From NCBI GenBank assembly GCA_963575745.1, contig CAUYUJ010016356.1, positions 204,106 through 266,605 of the forward strand: 62,500 nt of DNA, given 5' to 3'. Of the stretch, positions 47,773 through 58,748 are shown piece after piece. The notes below the pieces were generated by a model, which saw only the letters and a program-made list of their open reading frames with translations, was not told where the DNA came from and searched no databases. The stretch comes from Prorocentrum cordatum. Its lineage: Eukaryota > Sar > Dinophyceae > Prorocentrales > Prorocentraceae. The position numbers and the translations under genes were made by a program. Every line of letters begins with the position of its first letter. The first letter of the stretch is position 1.

Positions 47773-48624
47773 GGGGGGGCCGGGGCTATAGGCTATGACG
47801 CCTGTTATGCCTTAGTACACGCTCTTAGTACAACATGCGTTGTACCGTCGCGCTTCACGCTATCTCAGTGTCAAGTCTATAAGTGAACTTTCAAGGTCGT
47901 TTCACGTGAAGGGGCCGACTTCGAAGAGACCTTGCGCTACTTTCGGGCCGTGTTTTCGAAGACTGCGTGATAACTTACTGTCCGTGTTTCAAAACTTCAA
48001 TTGACCGAAAAAGTTTCGGGGCTGCGACGTGGCGCTCGGGGCAACTCACGTGACTGTTTCATACGCCTCGGGACTGTGGTCGAGGCTCCCCTGCAAATGC
48101 GCGGAAAGCTCGCCCCTGCGAAGGCGGCTGGGGGGTCTGAACTTGGGACCTCAGAAAATCAGTTGGGGAGGGGGGAGCGAGCCAAATCCGCTCAAAAACG
48201 TTACCCTGGCGCCTCCCGGGGTCCATCTGGTGCAACTTTTCACCCTGGATCGGTGTTTGAGAATCCCGGGTCCCGAAAACGGTCCCATGAGACAGAAAAC
48301 ATTAAAAACCATCCCCGAGCCCAGAACCTCGAACCTAACCCCCTCCTTCCCGCTGGCCGGAACCAGGACTGGGCCACCTCAGAACCCCACAGCCAATTCC
48401 AGCCTGGGCTCTCCCACCCTTCCTGCCTCCTCAGAGAGCGGCGCGCCCATGCACAATACCATGCTTGGATTCCCTTTAGGCCCCGCTCCAGCGCGGTATG
48501 GTGCATAGTGTCTCGGCCCTTACTGCCCGAAGAACTGTGCAGTGTACCATTCCTGGGCCGACGACTGACGACGCCTCGGGGGACGCCAACGCGTTACGGT
48601 GCGTACCATCAGCGAAACGCTTAC
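47773..48624. other. No gene recognised
   Basis: Unique DNA. The 230-codon plus frame starting at 48001 has no recognisable domain and runs into the repeat that follows. Confidence 0.4.
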
Positions 48625-48835
48625 AGCCCCTCAAATGTAGACCCGCGAGTGGGGTCTCAAAGTGTAGACCCGCGCAAGGGGGCTCAAATGTAGACCCCGA
48701 CCAAACGGACCCTGAAATGTCGACCCTCGCTAGAAATGAGCACCCTGAAATGTAGACACCGACCTGGAGGACCTTGAAATGTAGACCGCGCGCGAAGGGC
48801 GGGGGTCTACCTTTCGGGGTGTGTCGGCCGGGTCT
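48625..48835 (+). repeat. TGAAATGTAGACCC minisatellite
   Basis: Seven irregular units of about 26-37 bp sharing (C)TGAAATGTAGACC(C/G). Confidence 0.8.
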
Positions 48836-49092
48836 ACAGTTCATTGGGCGTTTCTTTGTTCCTGATGCCGGTCGTCCGCAGACCTCCGCCGAGGAGCTCC
48901 CCTCCCCGCCAGTACTGCTCGTTGGTGTAGTTCCCGGCGGCCTGCAGCAGGACGGCCTCGCGTGGAGGGCGGCCCGTGGCACGCGCTGGGGGGGGGGGGG
49001 GGGGCACACCCTCGCCTCGCAGAGGCCAACTCCCTGCGACGCCCTGGGTCAGCCCCTCCCCCCTCTTGGACAGCACAAGGGGCTTCAGTTAG

Positions 49093-49243
49093 GTCGGACA
49101 TGTCCCCCTACAGGCGGACTTTGGAGGAAACATCAAAAATACTTTAACAAACGTTAGAAGTTGTCGAAAAATATTGGAAAAGTCATACCCAGGCTATTTT
49201 GTGTATTTTTGAATATCCCCCCTGTAGAGGTGCGTGTTGTCGG
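49093..49243. mobile_element. MITE-like family B, copy 4
   Basis: Left end GTCGGACATGTCCCCCTACAG; the right end near 49243 is a decayed complement (CCCCCTGTAGAGGTGCG). The interior contains AAAATATTGGAAAAG and GAATATCC, AT-rich as in other copies. Confidence 0.6.
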
Positions 49244-49324
49244 ATGGGGGTCCCCGTTCGACCGGGGGCCTCCCCCAGGGTCCGACCACCCGCACTTATA
49301 CACATGGCCAGTCCGACCCCCGCT

Positions 49325-49424
49325 CAGGGTATCCGTGTGTGTGTGTGCGTGTGTGTGTGGGTGTGTGTGTGTCTGTGTGTGCGTGTGTGTGCGTGTGTGT
49401 ATGTGTGTGTGTGTGTGTGCGTGC

Positions 49425-49486
<62 letters not shown>

Positions 49487-49600
49487 GCGTGTGCGTGTGC
49501 GTGTGCGTGTGCGTGTGCGTGTGTGTGTGTGCGTGTGTGTGTGTGTGTGTGTGTCTGGCGTGTGTGTGTGTGTGTCTGTGTGTGTGCGTTGTTCGTTCGT
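49325..49600. repeat. (GT)n microsatellite
   Basis: About 270 bp of GT with GTGC and GC interruptions. All associated frames are artefacts. Confidence 0.95.
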
Positions 49601-50124
49601 CGCCCCCCTCTTTGACGGCACAGGGAGCTTCAGCTGAGGGCGAGAAGCTGGGCGCCTCCTCTCAGGGGCAATGGTAGGGAGGGATATGCCCTGGGGGGGA
49701 TGCATCGACCCCACTGGCCACCCCCACCCCGCCCAGGAACGTGCGGCTTTGCTCTCGGGGACCTATCGCCGATCTTTCGATTTCAGGTCGATGTCCTCCC
49801 CCTTCGCCCCTGAGCCAGTCCCCGCTATGTATCGTTGTCCCTTGCCCCTCAGGTTCGGGGATCTCGGCGGTCGACGTGTGATCCATTGGTCCATACCATT
49901 GCTGCTGTCCCCCACTCGGCACGGCCCTGGGGACCAGAGTTGGAGTCGTGCCTCACGGAGCTGCACCCAACTTGAGGACCAGCAGGGCGTTCGATGGTGC
50001 CTGCGGCGGTTAGCTGTGCGCAATTCTGAGCTTCGTGTGCTTGGTGCACGCTTCCTGCTGCGGTGCCCAATCTGGGCGGCTTCGGAAACCCTGAACCCAA
50101 CGTTTTCATCTCGTGGTGGCGAAT
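49601..50124. other. No gene recognised
   Basis: Unique DNA. The 203-codon plus and 244-codon minus frames overlap and neither shows a domain. Confidence 0.4.
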
Positions 50125-50280
50125 CTTTTACTTCCGCCGCCTTCCGCCGGCCTTCCGCCGGCTGCCGCCGGCGGAAACGGCCTCGTGTTACTTCCGCGGC
50201 CCTTCCGCCGCCTTCCGGCGCGGAAGAGATGACAACTCGTCGATCCTCGAAGGCAAGACTCTTTCTGGAACGCCTCACAT
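50125..50280 (+). repeat. TTCCGCCGGC palindromic repeat, copy 1
   Basis: CTTCCGCCGGC steps form a dense palindrome (50130-50235). It is followed by CGAAGGCAAGACTCTTTCTGGA. The same arrangement, in the same order, is at 54690-54836 (CGAAGGCAAGGACCTTTCTGGA). Confidence 0.65.
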
Positions 50281-51062
50281 GATCATGGCAAAACAACTGC
50301 GCATGAGCCAATTGTGTTCCATACGTGACATGCCCCGACCCCTCTGCGCCTCGCTGTGCGATCCTCGAACCGCGAACCACCACCGCGCGGCTCGACCAGC
50401 ACTTCGAGCCACGCTCTTGGGCAGAGGTATGCCGCCAGTGGCCCTGACCTTTTTTTTTTGTCGCCGCGCCGCGACTTGGGGCACGACGCGGTCGCACCAG
50501 AACGGGACGCGGAGTACAGCTCGCTGCGCACCTGTACGCCAGGAAAAAAGGGACGTGATCCCGAATGCACCTGTCAACGCGACCGTGTGTTACAGCATGA
50601 GCATATAATCAGACATCTCGATGTCGGAAGATGTGGGGCATATGCTTCGTCGATCTCTGAGTGCCCTGAGCCGGCCCAGGGCATCTTGATTCCGTGGGGC
50701 CATCGAGGGATACGACAATTCAGTGGGCACTTGCTGGCAGGCCGATGTTACAATATGGTGCGCATCTGTAGCGCAGGAAGAGCAGGATGTGGTCCCAAAT
50801 GCACCTGTCAACGCTAACGTGCGTTACCCCACAGGAGCCCTTCGGTACGTGAAGCAGTGCGCTGAGGGTCGCCAAGGGCTCCAACGTCATCGGCGCAGGT
50901 TCACGAAGTAAGGCTACATGTTAAAATCCAACCAGGAAGCTGGGATTTTAGACTGAAAAAATCGAGGGACACGTTGGTCGTCGGTCTCGGAGCTCCCTGA
51001 GGTGTCCCAAGGTTCCTTGGGCCCTGCAGACCATAGGGGGATAAGAAACTTCCGTGGCGCAC
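50281..51062 (+). repeat. Unique DNA with a direct repeat, no gene
   Basis: 50513-50596 and 50748-50831 are diverged direct copies sharing TGCGCA(C/T)CTGTA, GCCAGGAA/GCAGGAA and AATGCACCTGTCAACGC. Nothing coding is recognised. Confidence 0.5.
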
Positions 51063-52172
51063 CTACTGGCAAGCCAATGTTTTATTTGCCGTGCCTACTG
51101 CACACGTTGCTGAATTCCCGCTGCGGAACACCGGGGGGGGGCACCTACCATATACAAACGTGGGAGATCTCTTTTCTTGCTGTTGGAGCAAGGCTGGCAG
51201 GCTGAGATGCTGCACCAGATCCTCGGGGCTCTGCGCGCGGGCGAAGGCCACGGCGGGCGACTGCAAGTGGAAGCTGCTGCACACCTCCCGCCAGCGCCCG
51301 CTCGCTGCTGCGCTGTGGAGGACCAGGACGTCCAGCGCAGACGCGAAGTTCACGCACGCTCAATCCGCCCAGCCCATCTTTCGGTGGTACTTCTTGCACG
51401 GCACATGTGGACTATACGAAAGCCGGGTGCTGAGACCGCACTTATCCAGGAACACCAGGAGGTCTCTCCTCGCGCAGACTCATTGCAGGTGCCTGACCAT
51501 GACACTTGTGCGCTTGTCCTCGCCACGCAAGATAGATTGCTTCTAGATTGATCTCAAACTTCTGGAGAGCCTTATTGGTGAGTAACCATCATCAGCATGA
51601 GGTGTAACGGGGGCGCAGATCTGAGTATCCCCCAACGCTGCTAACTCCTCCTTCATCGTCTCAGTGACCCCCAACACCTCCTTCAACTCGCGCTCAGCAA
51701 TCAAAAGGTCCTAAATGGCCTGCAAGGGAGCCTGCTCCTGGATAGAACTGGTAGTTGCGAATTAATCCATCGTCTGCTTCGCAAAATCTGCATGCGCTGC
51801 CTGTAAGTCCTTGATTTTTTCCAGATTGCAACATCGGGCCCTGGATTCCCGATATCTGGTGGTTGATCTCTGGGTCCCCCGATCCAACTGCTGGGTGAGA
51901 GATTCAACGCTGCACGAGAGAGGCTGCAGGCACGCTGGAGCCGGCCGTGCTGGTGCCTGGGGCGGCGGGCTCTCCCCGCTCTCCCCAGAGGAAGTCGGAG
52001 CAGGAGCCCGCCCGGGCCACGGCAAGGCCTGGCGCATCGCCTCAATGTCGGTGAGGGAAAAGAAGGACACGGGAACCGAGAGGAGCGGCCGCCAATGACC
52101 AGGGGGGCGCCCGCCCTCGGTGCCTGGCCACCGGGCGCCCTGAGAGAGGTTGGGCAGTTAAGGAGCAGGCCG
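51063..52172 (-). pseudogene. Processed pseudogene of a spliced-leader mRNA
   Basis: Immediately after the leader relic, the minus strand carries one reading frame from about 52070 to 51063. It keeps protein-like composition throughout but is broken by five stops (at 51762, 51711 and three more between about 51546 and 51363). No frameshift is needed. The first in-frame ATG is at 52037, about 135 bases after the leader. The N-terminal part is Pro/Ser-rich, then a helical heptad-like stretch (SVESLTQQLDR, NLEKIKDLQAAH), then ERELKEVLGVTETMKEELAAL, and further on ASALDVLVLH and SPEDLVQHLSLPALLQQQ. The coiled-coil portion recalls LINE ORF1 proteins, but I cannot name the family. The absence of introns and the leader at the 5' edge indicate origin from reverse-transcribed mRNA. 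Confidence 0.6.
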
Positions 52173-52194
52173 CTTGAGCCAAAATGGCTACGGA
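52173..52194 (-). other. Exact dinoflagellate spliced-leader relic
   Basis: All 22 bases match the conserved trans-spliced leader (T at the variable first position, then CCGTAGCCATTTTGG and CTCAAG), read on the minus strand. Leaders are added to nuclear mRNAs in trans, so a genomic copy next to coding-like sequence marks a retroposed cDNA. Confidence 0.9.
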
Positions 52195-52594
52195 AGAGGA
52201 GGGGGAGGAGGACGAGGAGGAGGAGGACGAGGAGGAGGAGGAGAAGGAGGAGAAATGAGAGGGGGAGGATAAAGAGGAGGAGGAGGAGAAAGAGGAGGAG
52301 GAGAAAGAGGAGGAGGAGAGGAGGAGGAGGAGGAAGAGGAGGAGGAGGAGGAGAGGAAGAGGGGAGGAGGAGGAGGAGGGAGAAAGAGGAGGAGAGGAGG
52401 AGGAGGAGGAGGAGGAGAAAGAGGAGGAGAGAGGAGGTGGAGGAGAGGAGAAAGAGGAGGAGGAGGAGAGGATATCGAGGAGAAGCAGGATGAGGAGGAG
52501 GAGGAGGGAGGAGGAGGGAGGAGGGAGGGAGGGATGAGGAGGTGAGGAGGGAGGAGGAGGAGGAGGAGGAGGAGGAGGAAGAAGAAGAAGAAAC

Positions 52595-52630
<36 letters not shown>

Positions 52631-52855
52631 TAATAATAATAAATAATAATAATAATAATAATAATAAGAAGAAGAAGAAGAAGAAGAGGAGCAGCATGAG
52701 GAGGAGGAGGGGGAGGAGGAGGAGGAAGAGGAGGAGGGAGGAGAGAGGAGGGAGAAGGGAGGAGGGACGAGGGAGGAAGGAGGAGGGAGGGAGGAGGGAG
52801 GAGGACGACGCCGAGAACAAAGAGGAGGGAGCAAGGAGGAGGGAGGGAGCCGTGT
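52195..52855. repeat. (GGA)n and (AAT)n arrays
   Basis: GGA-rich tract from 52195 to 52580, AATAAT at 52592-52665, AGA to 52690, then GGA again. Frames on either strand are artefacts. It abuts the 5' end of the leader relic. Confidence 0.95.
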
Positions 52856-53064
52856 GTTCCTGCTAGCCACATCGGGGGACCTCGCGCAAAAAAACATTGT
52901 GCTCTGTCGCGCTTCGCCGCGCCCCGCCAGAAAAACGCTGCCGAGGGCCCTCGAGCGGGGATCATCGGCACGCGGCACGCCCGAGCTCCGCCACCGCCGC
53001 GCTCCGACGTGGGCGAGCGAGAACTCCCGGGATATCCAACGTCTTGGAACAAAAACAAGACGGA
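52856..53064. other. No gene recognised
   Basis: Unique GC-rich stretch. Confidence 0.4.
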
Positions 53065-53195
53065 TTTGTTTTACAAATATCGGCCTCTGGAGGCTCTCGC
53101 CAAGCCGGGGCCGTGAAACGACGAGTCGGGGCGGGAAAAACGCGCCTCATGAAATGGGCCGAGACTCCAAGGCGGGAAATCTGGTACACGACGGG
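53065..53195 (+). repeat. Dispersed repeat family A, diverged copy
   Basis: ATCGGCCTCTGGAGGC, GGGGCCGTGAAACGACGAGTCGGG and GGGCCGAGACTCC follow the family A order. It is followed by TGGTACACGACGGGATCGCT, which recurs at 54364-54383. Confidence 0.5.
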
Positions 53196-53274
53196 ATCGC
53201 TCGAACGCGAGGACCTTTCTAGAGCGCGCCAAACGTGGAGGAGGAGAGAACGGAACGGCGTAAACATAAGCTTC

Positions 53275-53409
53275 TGACGCTCCGCGCGGAATTTTTGGAT
53301 TTGCGCTTGACCCTCCTGGAGGCGCCGGAAGCGCCGCCCTAGGCGCGCTCCGCGAGCCAGGGAGGGGGGGGGGGCAGCGCAGATCCAACGAATCCGCGCG
53401 GACCGTCGG
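53275..53409. repeat. Palindromic family G, copy 3
   Basis: The left arm CTCCGCGCGGAATTTTTGGAT and the right arm (complement GTCCGCGCGGATTCGTTGGAT) are inverted; a GCGCTCCGCGAGCCAGGGAGG hairpin lies between. Confidence 0.7.
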
Positions 53410-53660
53410 AAGTTTACATGTATGCCTCTTTTATTCTTCGCATATGTGTCGGGGCAGGCTTTCTCAGAAGGCTCGGAAGTTGCCTGGCCTTCTGAGAAGT
53501 TTTCTGGCCCCTCCCCGAAGACACATAACACTTCTCAGAAGGCGCGAGGGCTTCTGAGAAGTCTCGCCGCCTTCTGAGAAGGCCTTCTCCTTCTCGCATC
53601 CCCCCCCCACCACTCTCCCGCCCACCGCCGAATGTGCGCGCGAGGCCCAAGGCCACAGCT
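53410..53660 (+). repeat. Family H: CTTCTGAGAAG palindrome cluster, forward copy
   Basis: Five copies of the odd palindrome CTTCT(G/C)AGAAG at about 53462-53580, spaced 19-42 bases, then AGAAGGCCTTCTCC. The block is matched in reverse at 60001-60200. Confidence 0.75.
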
Positions 53661-54219
53661 GACGACTCTACCTATGGGGGTTTCGGGCGCCGCCGCGCGC
53701 CCGCTCGCGCCTCCTGCGAGGGGAGGCGCTGCCGCGTCCGATGAAGTCCAGAGCGGCTGGACGACGTGAGCACGCCGCTGGCTCAGGAGGAAGGAACAAC
53801 TGCACAGATGAGGCGCGCAAAGACGTACTAGTACTACAGGTCTTCCTCGGAGGCCCCCGCCCGACCCGAACATGCAGTATGACTATATTGCAGTACATCG
53901 CTTCCCGAGCGGTGTGGCCAGAATGCGCCCGCCACGGAGCTTACACCACAAGATTTCTTGGCGAGAGCGTCGCCCCTGGGGGAGCGACGCACACATTGTA
54001 TTCGTACGTTTGGGTAGTGCCGAACATGAGCCGTCGGAACTTCGATGATCCTCAGAACGTGTGCCAGCACCAACGTATGCTTGTCCACCGAAGCCCTTCA
54101 ATACGACACCAGCGGTCTAAGAAGAATCGACACGAGCAGCGAGCTATCGGCGGAGCCAAACGGGGCAATACACACAATGGGGTAACAGACATTCTGAGGA
54201 TCATCGACAGCTCTGCACA
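53661..54219. other. No gene; imperfect long inverted repeat
   Basis: TCGATGATCCTCAGAA (54042-54058) faces TTCTGAGGATCATCGA (54191-54207), and the sequence on each side pairs loosely, so 53985-54215 may be a decayed palindrome. A GATGAAGTCCAGAGCGGCTGGACGACGTG block at 53739 is repeated in diverged form at 55018. No recognisable protein. Confidence 0.45.
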
Positions 54220-54346
54220 GAGTGCTTGGATTTACGCTGGGGGCCCCTCCCTGGCGCGCAAAGCGCGCCAGGGGCTGCGACAGAGGCACCGCCAGGAAGG
54301 CCCAGCGCATATGCAAGAAATCCGCGCGGAGCTCCGAACGTTTTTT
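54220..54346. repeat. Palindromic family G, copy 4
   Basis: Left arm TGGATTTACGCTGGG, a central CCTGGCGCGCAAAGCGCGCCAGG hairpin, right arm CAGCGCATATGCAAGAAATC then CGCGCGGAGCTCCG. Confidence 0.7.
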
Positions 54347-54381
54347 TATGCATGTTCGAAATGTGGTACACGACGGGATCG

Positions 54382-54433
54382 CTGCAACCAAACTGGTTTA
54401 AGATGAATACCACATGAGCCAAACTGGCTACGG
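54382..54433 (-). other. Two tandem decayed spliced-leader relics
   Basis: 54413-54433 on the minus strand matches the leader at 19 of 21 positions (CCGTAGCCAGTTTGGCTC core). Ten bases downstream, 54382-54402 matches at 13 of 21 (ACCAGTTTGGTTG core). Both share the same T-to-G change. The nearer relic is well supported, the second only suggestive. Confidence 0.6.
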
Positions 54434-56002
54434 GAAAAAATCGGAGCGCCAATGACGCCCTGCCTGCTGGCAAGCCCAAGGCGTGCACATCGCGGCCAGC
54501 TTCGACTGGGGGCGATATCCCCCCCTCTCCCCTCCTTGTGGGCTCAGGCGGAGGAGGGCAAGGGCAAGGCAGTAGGAAGTCAGACATCATGGCTACGACG
54601 GCACTCGCCCTCTGCGTAGCAGACGGGCCGTTCTGGAAGCCCCGAATCACACACAAATGTCGCCTCTTGGGTGTGCATCTTTTCCTTCAGCCGGCTACTG
54701 CCGGCCTTCCGCTGGCGGATCCGACCCCGCTTTATTGCCGCGGGCTTCCGCCAACCTTCTGCCGCCTTCCGCCGAGGAAGGAACACTAACCCATTCAGTC
54801 TCCGAAGGCAAGGACCTTTCTGGAGCCCGCCATGTGCGTGCGCGAGGCCGCTACCCTCCCCCCCCGCGTTCGGCCGTTTCTCCGTGTTGCCCCCTCCTCA
54901 GTTCGCTACAACGGCCCCCCCGTCCAGTTGGCCCTCCGCCAGCGCAGTTACTCTGCCTAGCCGCCGAAGCAAAAGTGTGCGCGAGGCCCCGAGCCACAAC
55001 TGACGCTGCAAACGTATGATGACGTCCAGCACGACTGGACAACGTGCGCAGGCCGCTGGTATGCGCCGTGCCCAAGGATCCAACTTACACGAATCGAGTG
55101 TCCACAGCAGGAAGAGGAAGGGGATTCATTGTTTGAGAGGACGAGGGTGGGGGAGGAAGAAAACGGAGGAAGAGAATAATGAGGGCAGCCGGGAGAAACA
55201 GCCTTGCAAGCCAGGACCTGCGCAAGGAGCAACAGGGATATGCACTGCCATCATCGCGATGAACCAGGGAGGGTCCTCCCGCTGAGGTTGGTCCCCCTGT
55301 TCTGCGGCGTCTTGCCCTAGTCTTCGCCGATCCCCAGCTCGGGGTGGCAAGGCTCGCTGGTGGTGGGGTCGCTTCTCCTCTCTCTGAACGCGTCTTGACC
55401 ATTCGATCGAAGAGCGGCGCGCCCGCGAGTTGACCAGGAAGAGGGACTCGTAGTTCGTGCTCGCCCTTCCGTAGAGTGCGCCGACCTTGGGAACATGTAC
55501 GGCGCACGGCTGAGACTCGCGGTGTCTGCAAGCCCATGCGGCCACAACTTGTTTGGACAAGGTCTGCATGCGTCCGTCCATGGGCATTCTCTCAGCATTC
55601 CTCTTGCATCTGGGCGCAACTCAGGCCCCAAAGGGGCTTCGTGCCTTGTCCGAGGATCCTGTTGGCACTTTTTGTTGAGCGCAGGGGGCGAGAGAGATGC
55701 TGGCCGGCGAGGAGCGATCCTGAGGAGACTCGGCAGAAATGCAGATAGATCCACACGGGACGACCCAGAAGGAAACTCGGACCAACCGGGGCGGATTGCA
55801 GAGGACACCCGAGGGGCGTAGGCCTCCTCCGAGGGCAGCCCGTGCCCCAAACACCAAAGAGGGCATGACACGAGATGCGGTGCACCCGACACACATGCAC
55901 GCCTGGTAGTGCAGGGCCGACCTGACAGTCAGGCCCGACTGCAGAAAAACCTGCCACGGGGAAACCGATTGATTGACAAGACTTCGGGCTGCGCGCAGCC
56001 CC
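54434..56002. other. No gene recognised; palindromic repeat copy 2 included
   Basis: 54690-54790 is a second CTTCCGCCG/GCCGGC palindromic cluster (see 50125). The minus-strand frames at 55126-55587 (153 codons) and 55317-55892 (191 codons) overlap one another. The first has a moderately protein-like look (VPKVGALYGR, FLVNSRARR) but no domain, so no gene is called. Confidence 0.45.
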
Positions 56003-56151
56003 CCGGGCGGTCAGCAGGCCCCCCGGGTAGTCCTGGCTGGTTTCAGCAGGCCCGCGGAGTGGTCCGGGGCGGCTTCGGCGCCTGGGCGTTGAGACCGCCC
56101 TGGACTAGTCGGGGGGCCTGCTGAGACCAGCCGGGACTGCCTGGGGGAGCT
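56003..56151. repeat. About 60-bp inverted repeat
   Basis: CAGGCCCCCCGGGTAGTCC..GGCTGGTTTCAGCAGGCC pairs with GGGCCTGCTGAGACCAGCC..GGACTGCCTGGGGGAGCTG. The loop is about 25 bases. Confidence 0.75.
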
Positions 56152-56174
56152 GTCCGTGCGCAACCCGAAGCCTG

Positions 56175-56330
56175 ACCACTCCTCCTCCTCCTCCTCCTCC
56201 TCCTTCTTTTTCTCCTTCTCCTTCCTCCTGGATTGTCCTCGCTCCTGGTCCCTTCGCCTCCTCGATCCTCCTCCTCCTTCTCCTCACCGATCCTCCTCCT
56301 CCTCATCGATCCTCCTCGACCGATGGGACT
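56175..56330. repeat. (CTC)n microsatellite, interrupted
   Basis: CTC triplets at 56175-56235 and CTCCTCGATCC steps to 56325. Confidence 0.85.
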
Positions 56331-56524
56331 GGGAGGTGCACACAATGCCAAATATAGCAATACACAAATAACGACGGCCTCTGTTTTAAGCCCTTTTGGG
56401 CTGCCAATGGACCGCTCTCGGACTCCCGGGAATAACAACTGAGACGAGCCGCCTCCGACGAGCAGCTCCAGAAGAGCCGTGGGGTCCGAGCCTTGAGCAC
56501 ACGCACGACGTCTGACGTTTGGGC

Positions 56525-56745
56525 TGGAAAGATCAGTCTGCACCGAATCGGGAAAACGGATCGAATCGGAGTGTGCGTCGGATCGGGCCGCACCTGCACG
56601 GAGCCAGGGTCGAATGGGATCGGCTGCGTCAGGATGCACAACATCACCATGCAGCAAAGACTGGGGCACATCGGATCGCCGAATACCGAAATCGAAACGG
56701 ATCGGGCCATCCCGAATCGATCTTGCATCGGATCGATCGGATCGA
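56525..56745 (+). repeat. Dispersed repeat family E, copy 2
   Basis: Shares GATCGAATCGGAGTG, CGTCGGATCGGGCCGCA and CGTCAGGATGCAC in order with 21285-21470. ATCGGATCG steps continue to 56745. Confidence 0.55.
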
Positions 56746-58280
56746 AATATACCCTGCACTCTTGGGGCTGCAAAAGAAGACCACGAAGTTGACACTCCCC
56801 ATGTTGTCCGATTCTTCTCGGACTTCCCAGATCGGACTATGCCCATGGAGTGACTCTGAGACAGTTCGGCCCGTAAGGGTCAACTAATCGAGTGAATGGC
56901 TCCCTCGCCCGATGGCACCGATCTAGAGTCTAGAGACCATAAATGGCTGAAGCTATCTTGCTGTAATGCTTAGAACGACGTCACGTCACGTCACGGCCTA
57001 AGCTGAGGCAGCCCATGAACACGCGTTAGGGATTCGAGCGAGGGCCACTTACTGTACCGATACCGCTGCTCCCCAAACTTTGCCGTGGCGACGCCCCAAG
57101 GAGGCCCCCGAGAGGCGGCGAAACAGAGGGACACGCATCGGTACCGGCATGGTTCTCTCCTCCGAGGCGCGTGCTCGGAATCGCAGCGTTGGCGGCATTC
57201 GGTCTATCTCGGCCTCCATCTGTCGCCGCGCAATTTCACCTCGACGAGCCCAAGTGGACGACGCCGATACCACGGCATACCCACAGCAAATCCTGCGCCC
57301 CGCGCCCAAGCAGACGCAACTGGCACCGCGGCAAACCCCACGGCAAACCCTGCATCCATCCGAGGCGGCGCTTGCCCTGGTTGCCGAGGCGCCCTCCCAA
57401 AGACGAAAGGCAGAGCGTCGAAACAAACAGCGCGGCGACATATTGAACGTCGGCGGGGGGCGCTTGCACGGGTGGCGCGGGCGCGGCGCTGACTGCAATG
57501 GAAGGGCGCTGGCCTAATAGATCCAGCATGCGGTGCTCAGAGTTAGTGAATTGCGGCCCAGACTCAAACCTGCAATGCCCTGGACACATCGGATCGCTGT
57601 TTGCAACCCTCGGCATCTGGAAGACGTGTTGTCGGCCCGGGCCCATCAGTAAACAACTCGGGAGGAAGAGCTGGTACCTGAGAGGGTGTCGAGGTGCCTG
57701 GGGGCCACGTGCTGTAAAAGCATGACGTCGGATGCCTGAGACGGGCCATCTCCACGTGCACACTAAGCCCGCCTCCTGCGGACTCACATCTAACGTGGCG
57801 CAGATGCCCGCACTGCTTGATCATGCCACGGGCTTCTACCGTCAAAGCGACTGTCCGCACGACTTCAACTTGCCCTGTCTTCACGTCTAGGCTGCACATC
57901 CTACTTCGAACGCGGGACTTACATGTTGGTGTATACGAGTACTTGGTAAGGCAATGAGCGGACCTCTCAGACAGAGCCAAGCCACTGCACTAGAATAACC
58001 ATTAGTCTGACCAGGGCTTGTAGTCACAACGCTTCACAGAGCGCCAAACGATATCCCGCTTCATCGCGCCAGACCCCCCATGGAGCGTCAGGCTGCAACT
58101 TTGGGGATCAGCCCTTCCATGTCGGCTACCAACTCGTCGCCTTCGTCTTTCTTGGGGATCGATATCTCGTGCTTAGCTATTGACGTTCCGTGGCTTCCGG
58201 GCTGGTGCTCGTTTTGCAAGCAGCAGTACAACAGTATAGCCTCTTAACTCTCAATGATGCGCGCTTCCACACTTATTTCC
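56746..58280. other. No gene recognised
   Basis: Mostly unique DNA. ACGTCACGTCACGTCACG at 56976-56992 is a short 5-bp repeat. Frames around 57050-57980 (plus 145, minus 183 and minus 138 codons) overlap. The minus frame ending at 57564 has protein-like stretches (SLDVKTGQVEVVRTVAL) but no identified domain. Confidence 0.4.
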
Positions 58281-58282
58281 GA

Positions 58283-58442
58283 ACCAAGACGGGGAGAGAG
58301 AGAGCGAGAGAGAGGCCATCAAAATGGAAGCGAGAGAGAGAGAGAGAATTCTAAAGAGTGGAAGAGAGAAACAGAGAGAGAGGGAGAGAACGAGAGAGCG
58401 AGAGAGAAAGAGACAGAGAGAAAGAGACAGAGAGAGATAGTG
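58283..58442. repeat. (GA)n microsatellite
   Basis: GAGA with GC and AA interruptions. Confidence 0.9.
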
Positions 58443-58748
58443 AAAAATAATGACAGAGCGACCAGGGGGATATAGCGCCCGAAACAGCAATCAATGAAGA
58501 GCTCATGAGAATTACCGACTGGAACAACTGTTCGCGTGAAATATCGCTACATGTTACATGCAACAGGCCTCTGAGTGGTTCACTCTATGGGAGTTCACAA
58601 GTACGATGTCCAGCGCTGTGCCGATCTTGTGTAGATCTCTGTTTCATTATTACTTCAGGTTGTCCATCCTTGCTACAACATTGATTCAGTATTGTTTCAG
58701 TACTGTTCCAACAATCCTTCAGTCTAGTTTCAATATTGCTTCGATCTT

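Noticed and set aside
48001-48693. 230-codon plus frame as a gene
   Set aside because: No domain, overlaps other frames, and ends inside a minisatellite.
54586-54600. CATGGCTACGACGG as a leader relic
   Set aside because: Match stops after about ten bases.
57171-57446. Small secreted protein (hydrophobic start MLGIAALAAFGL)
   Set aside because: Only the first dozen residues look signal-like; the rest is Arg/Pro-rich and overlaps frames on both strands.
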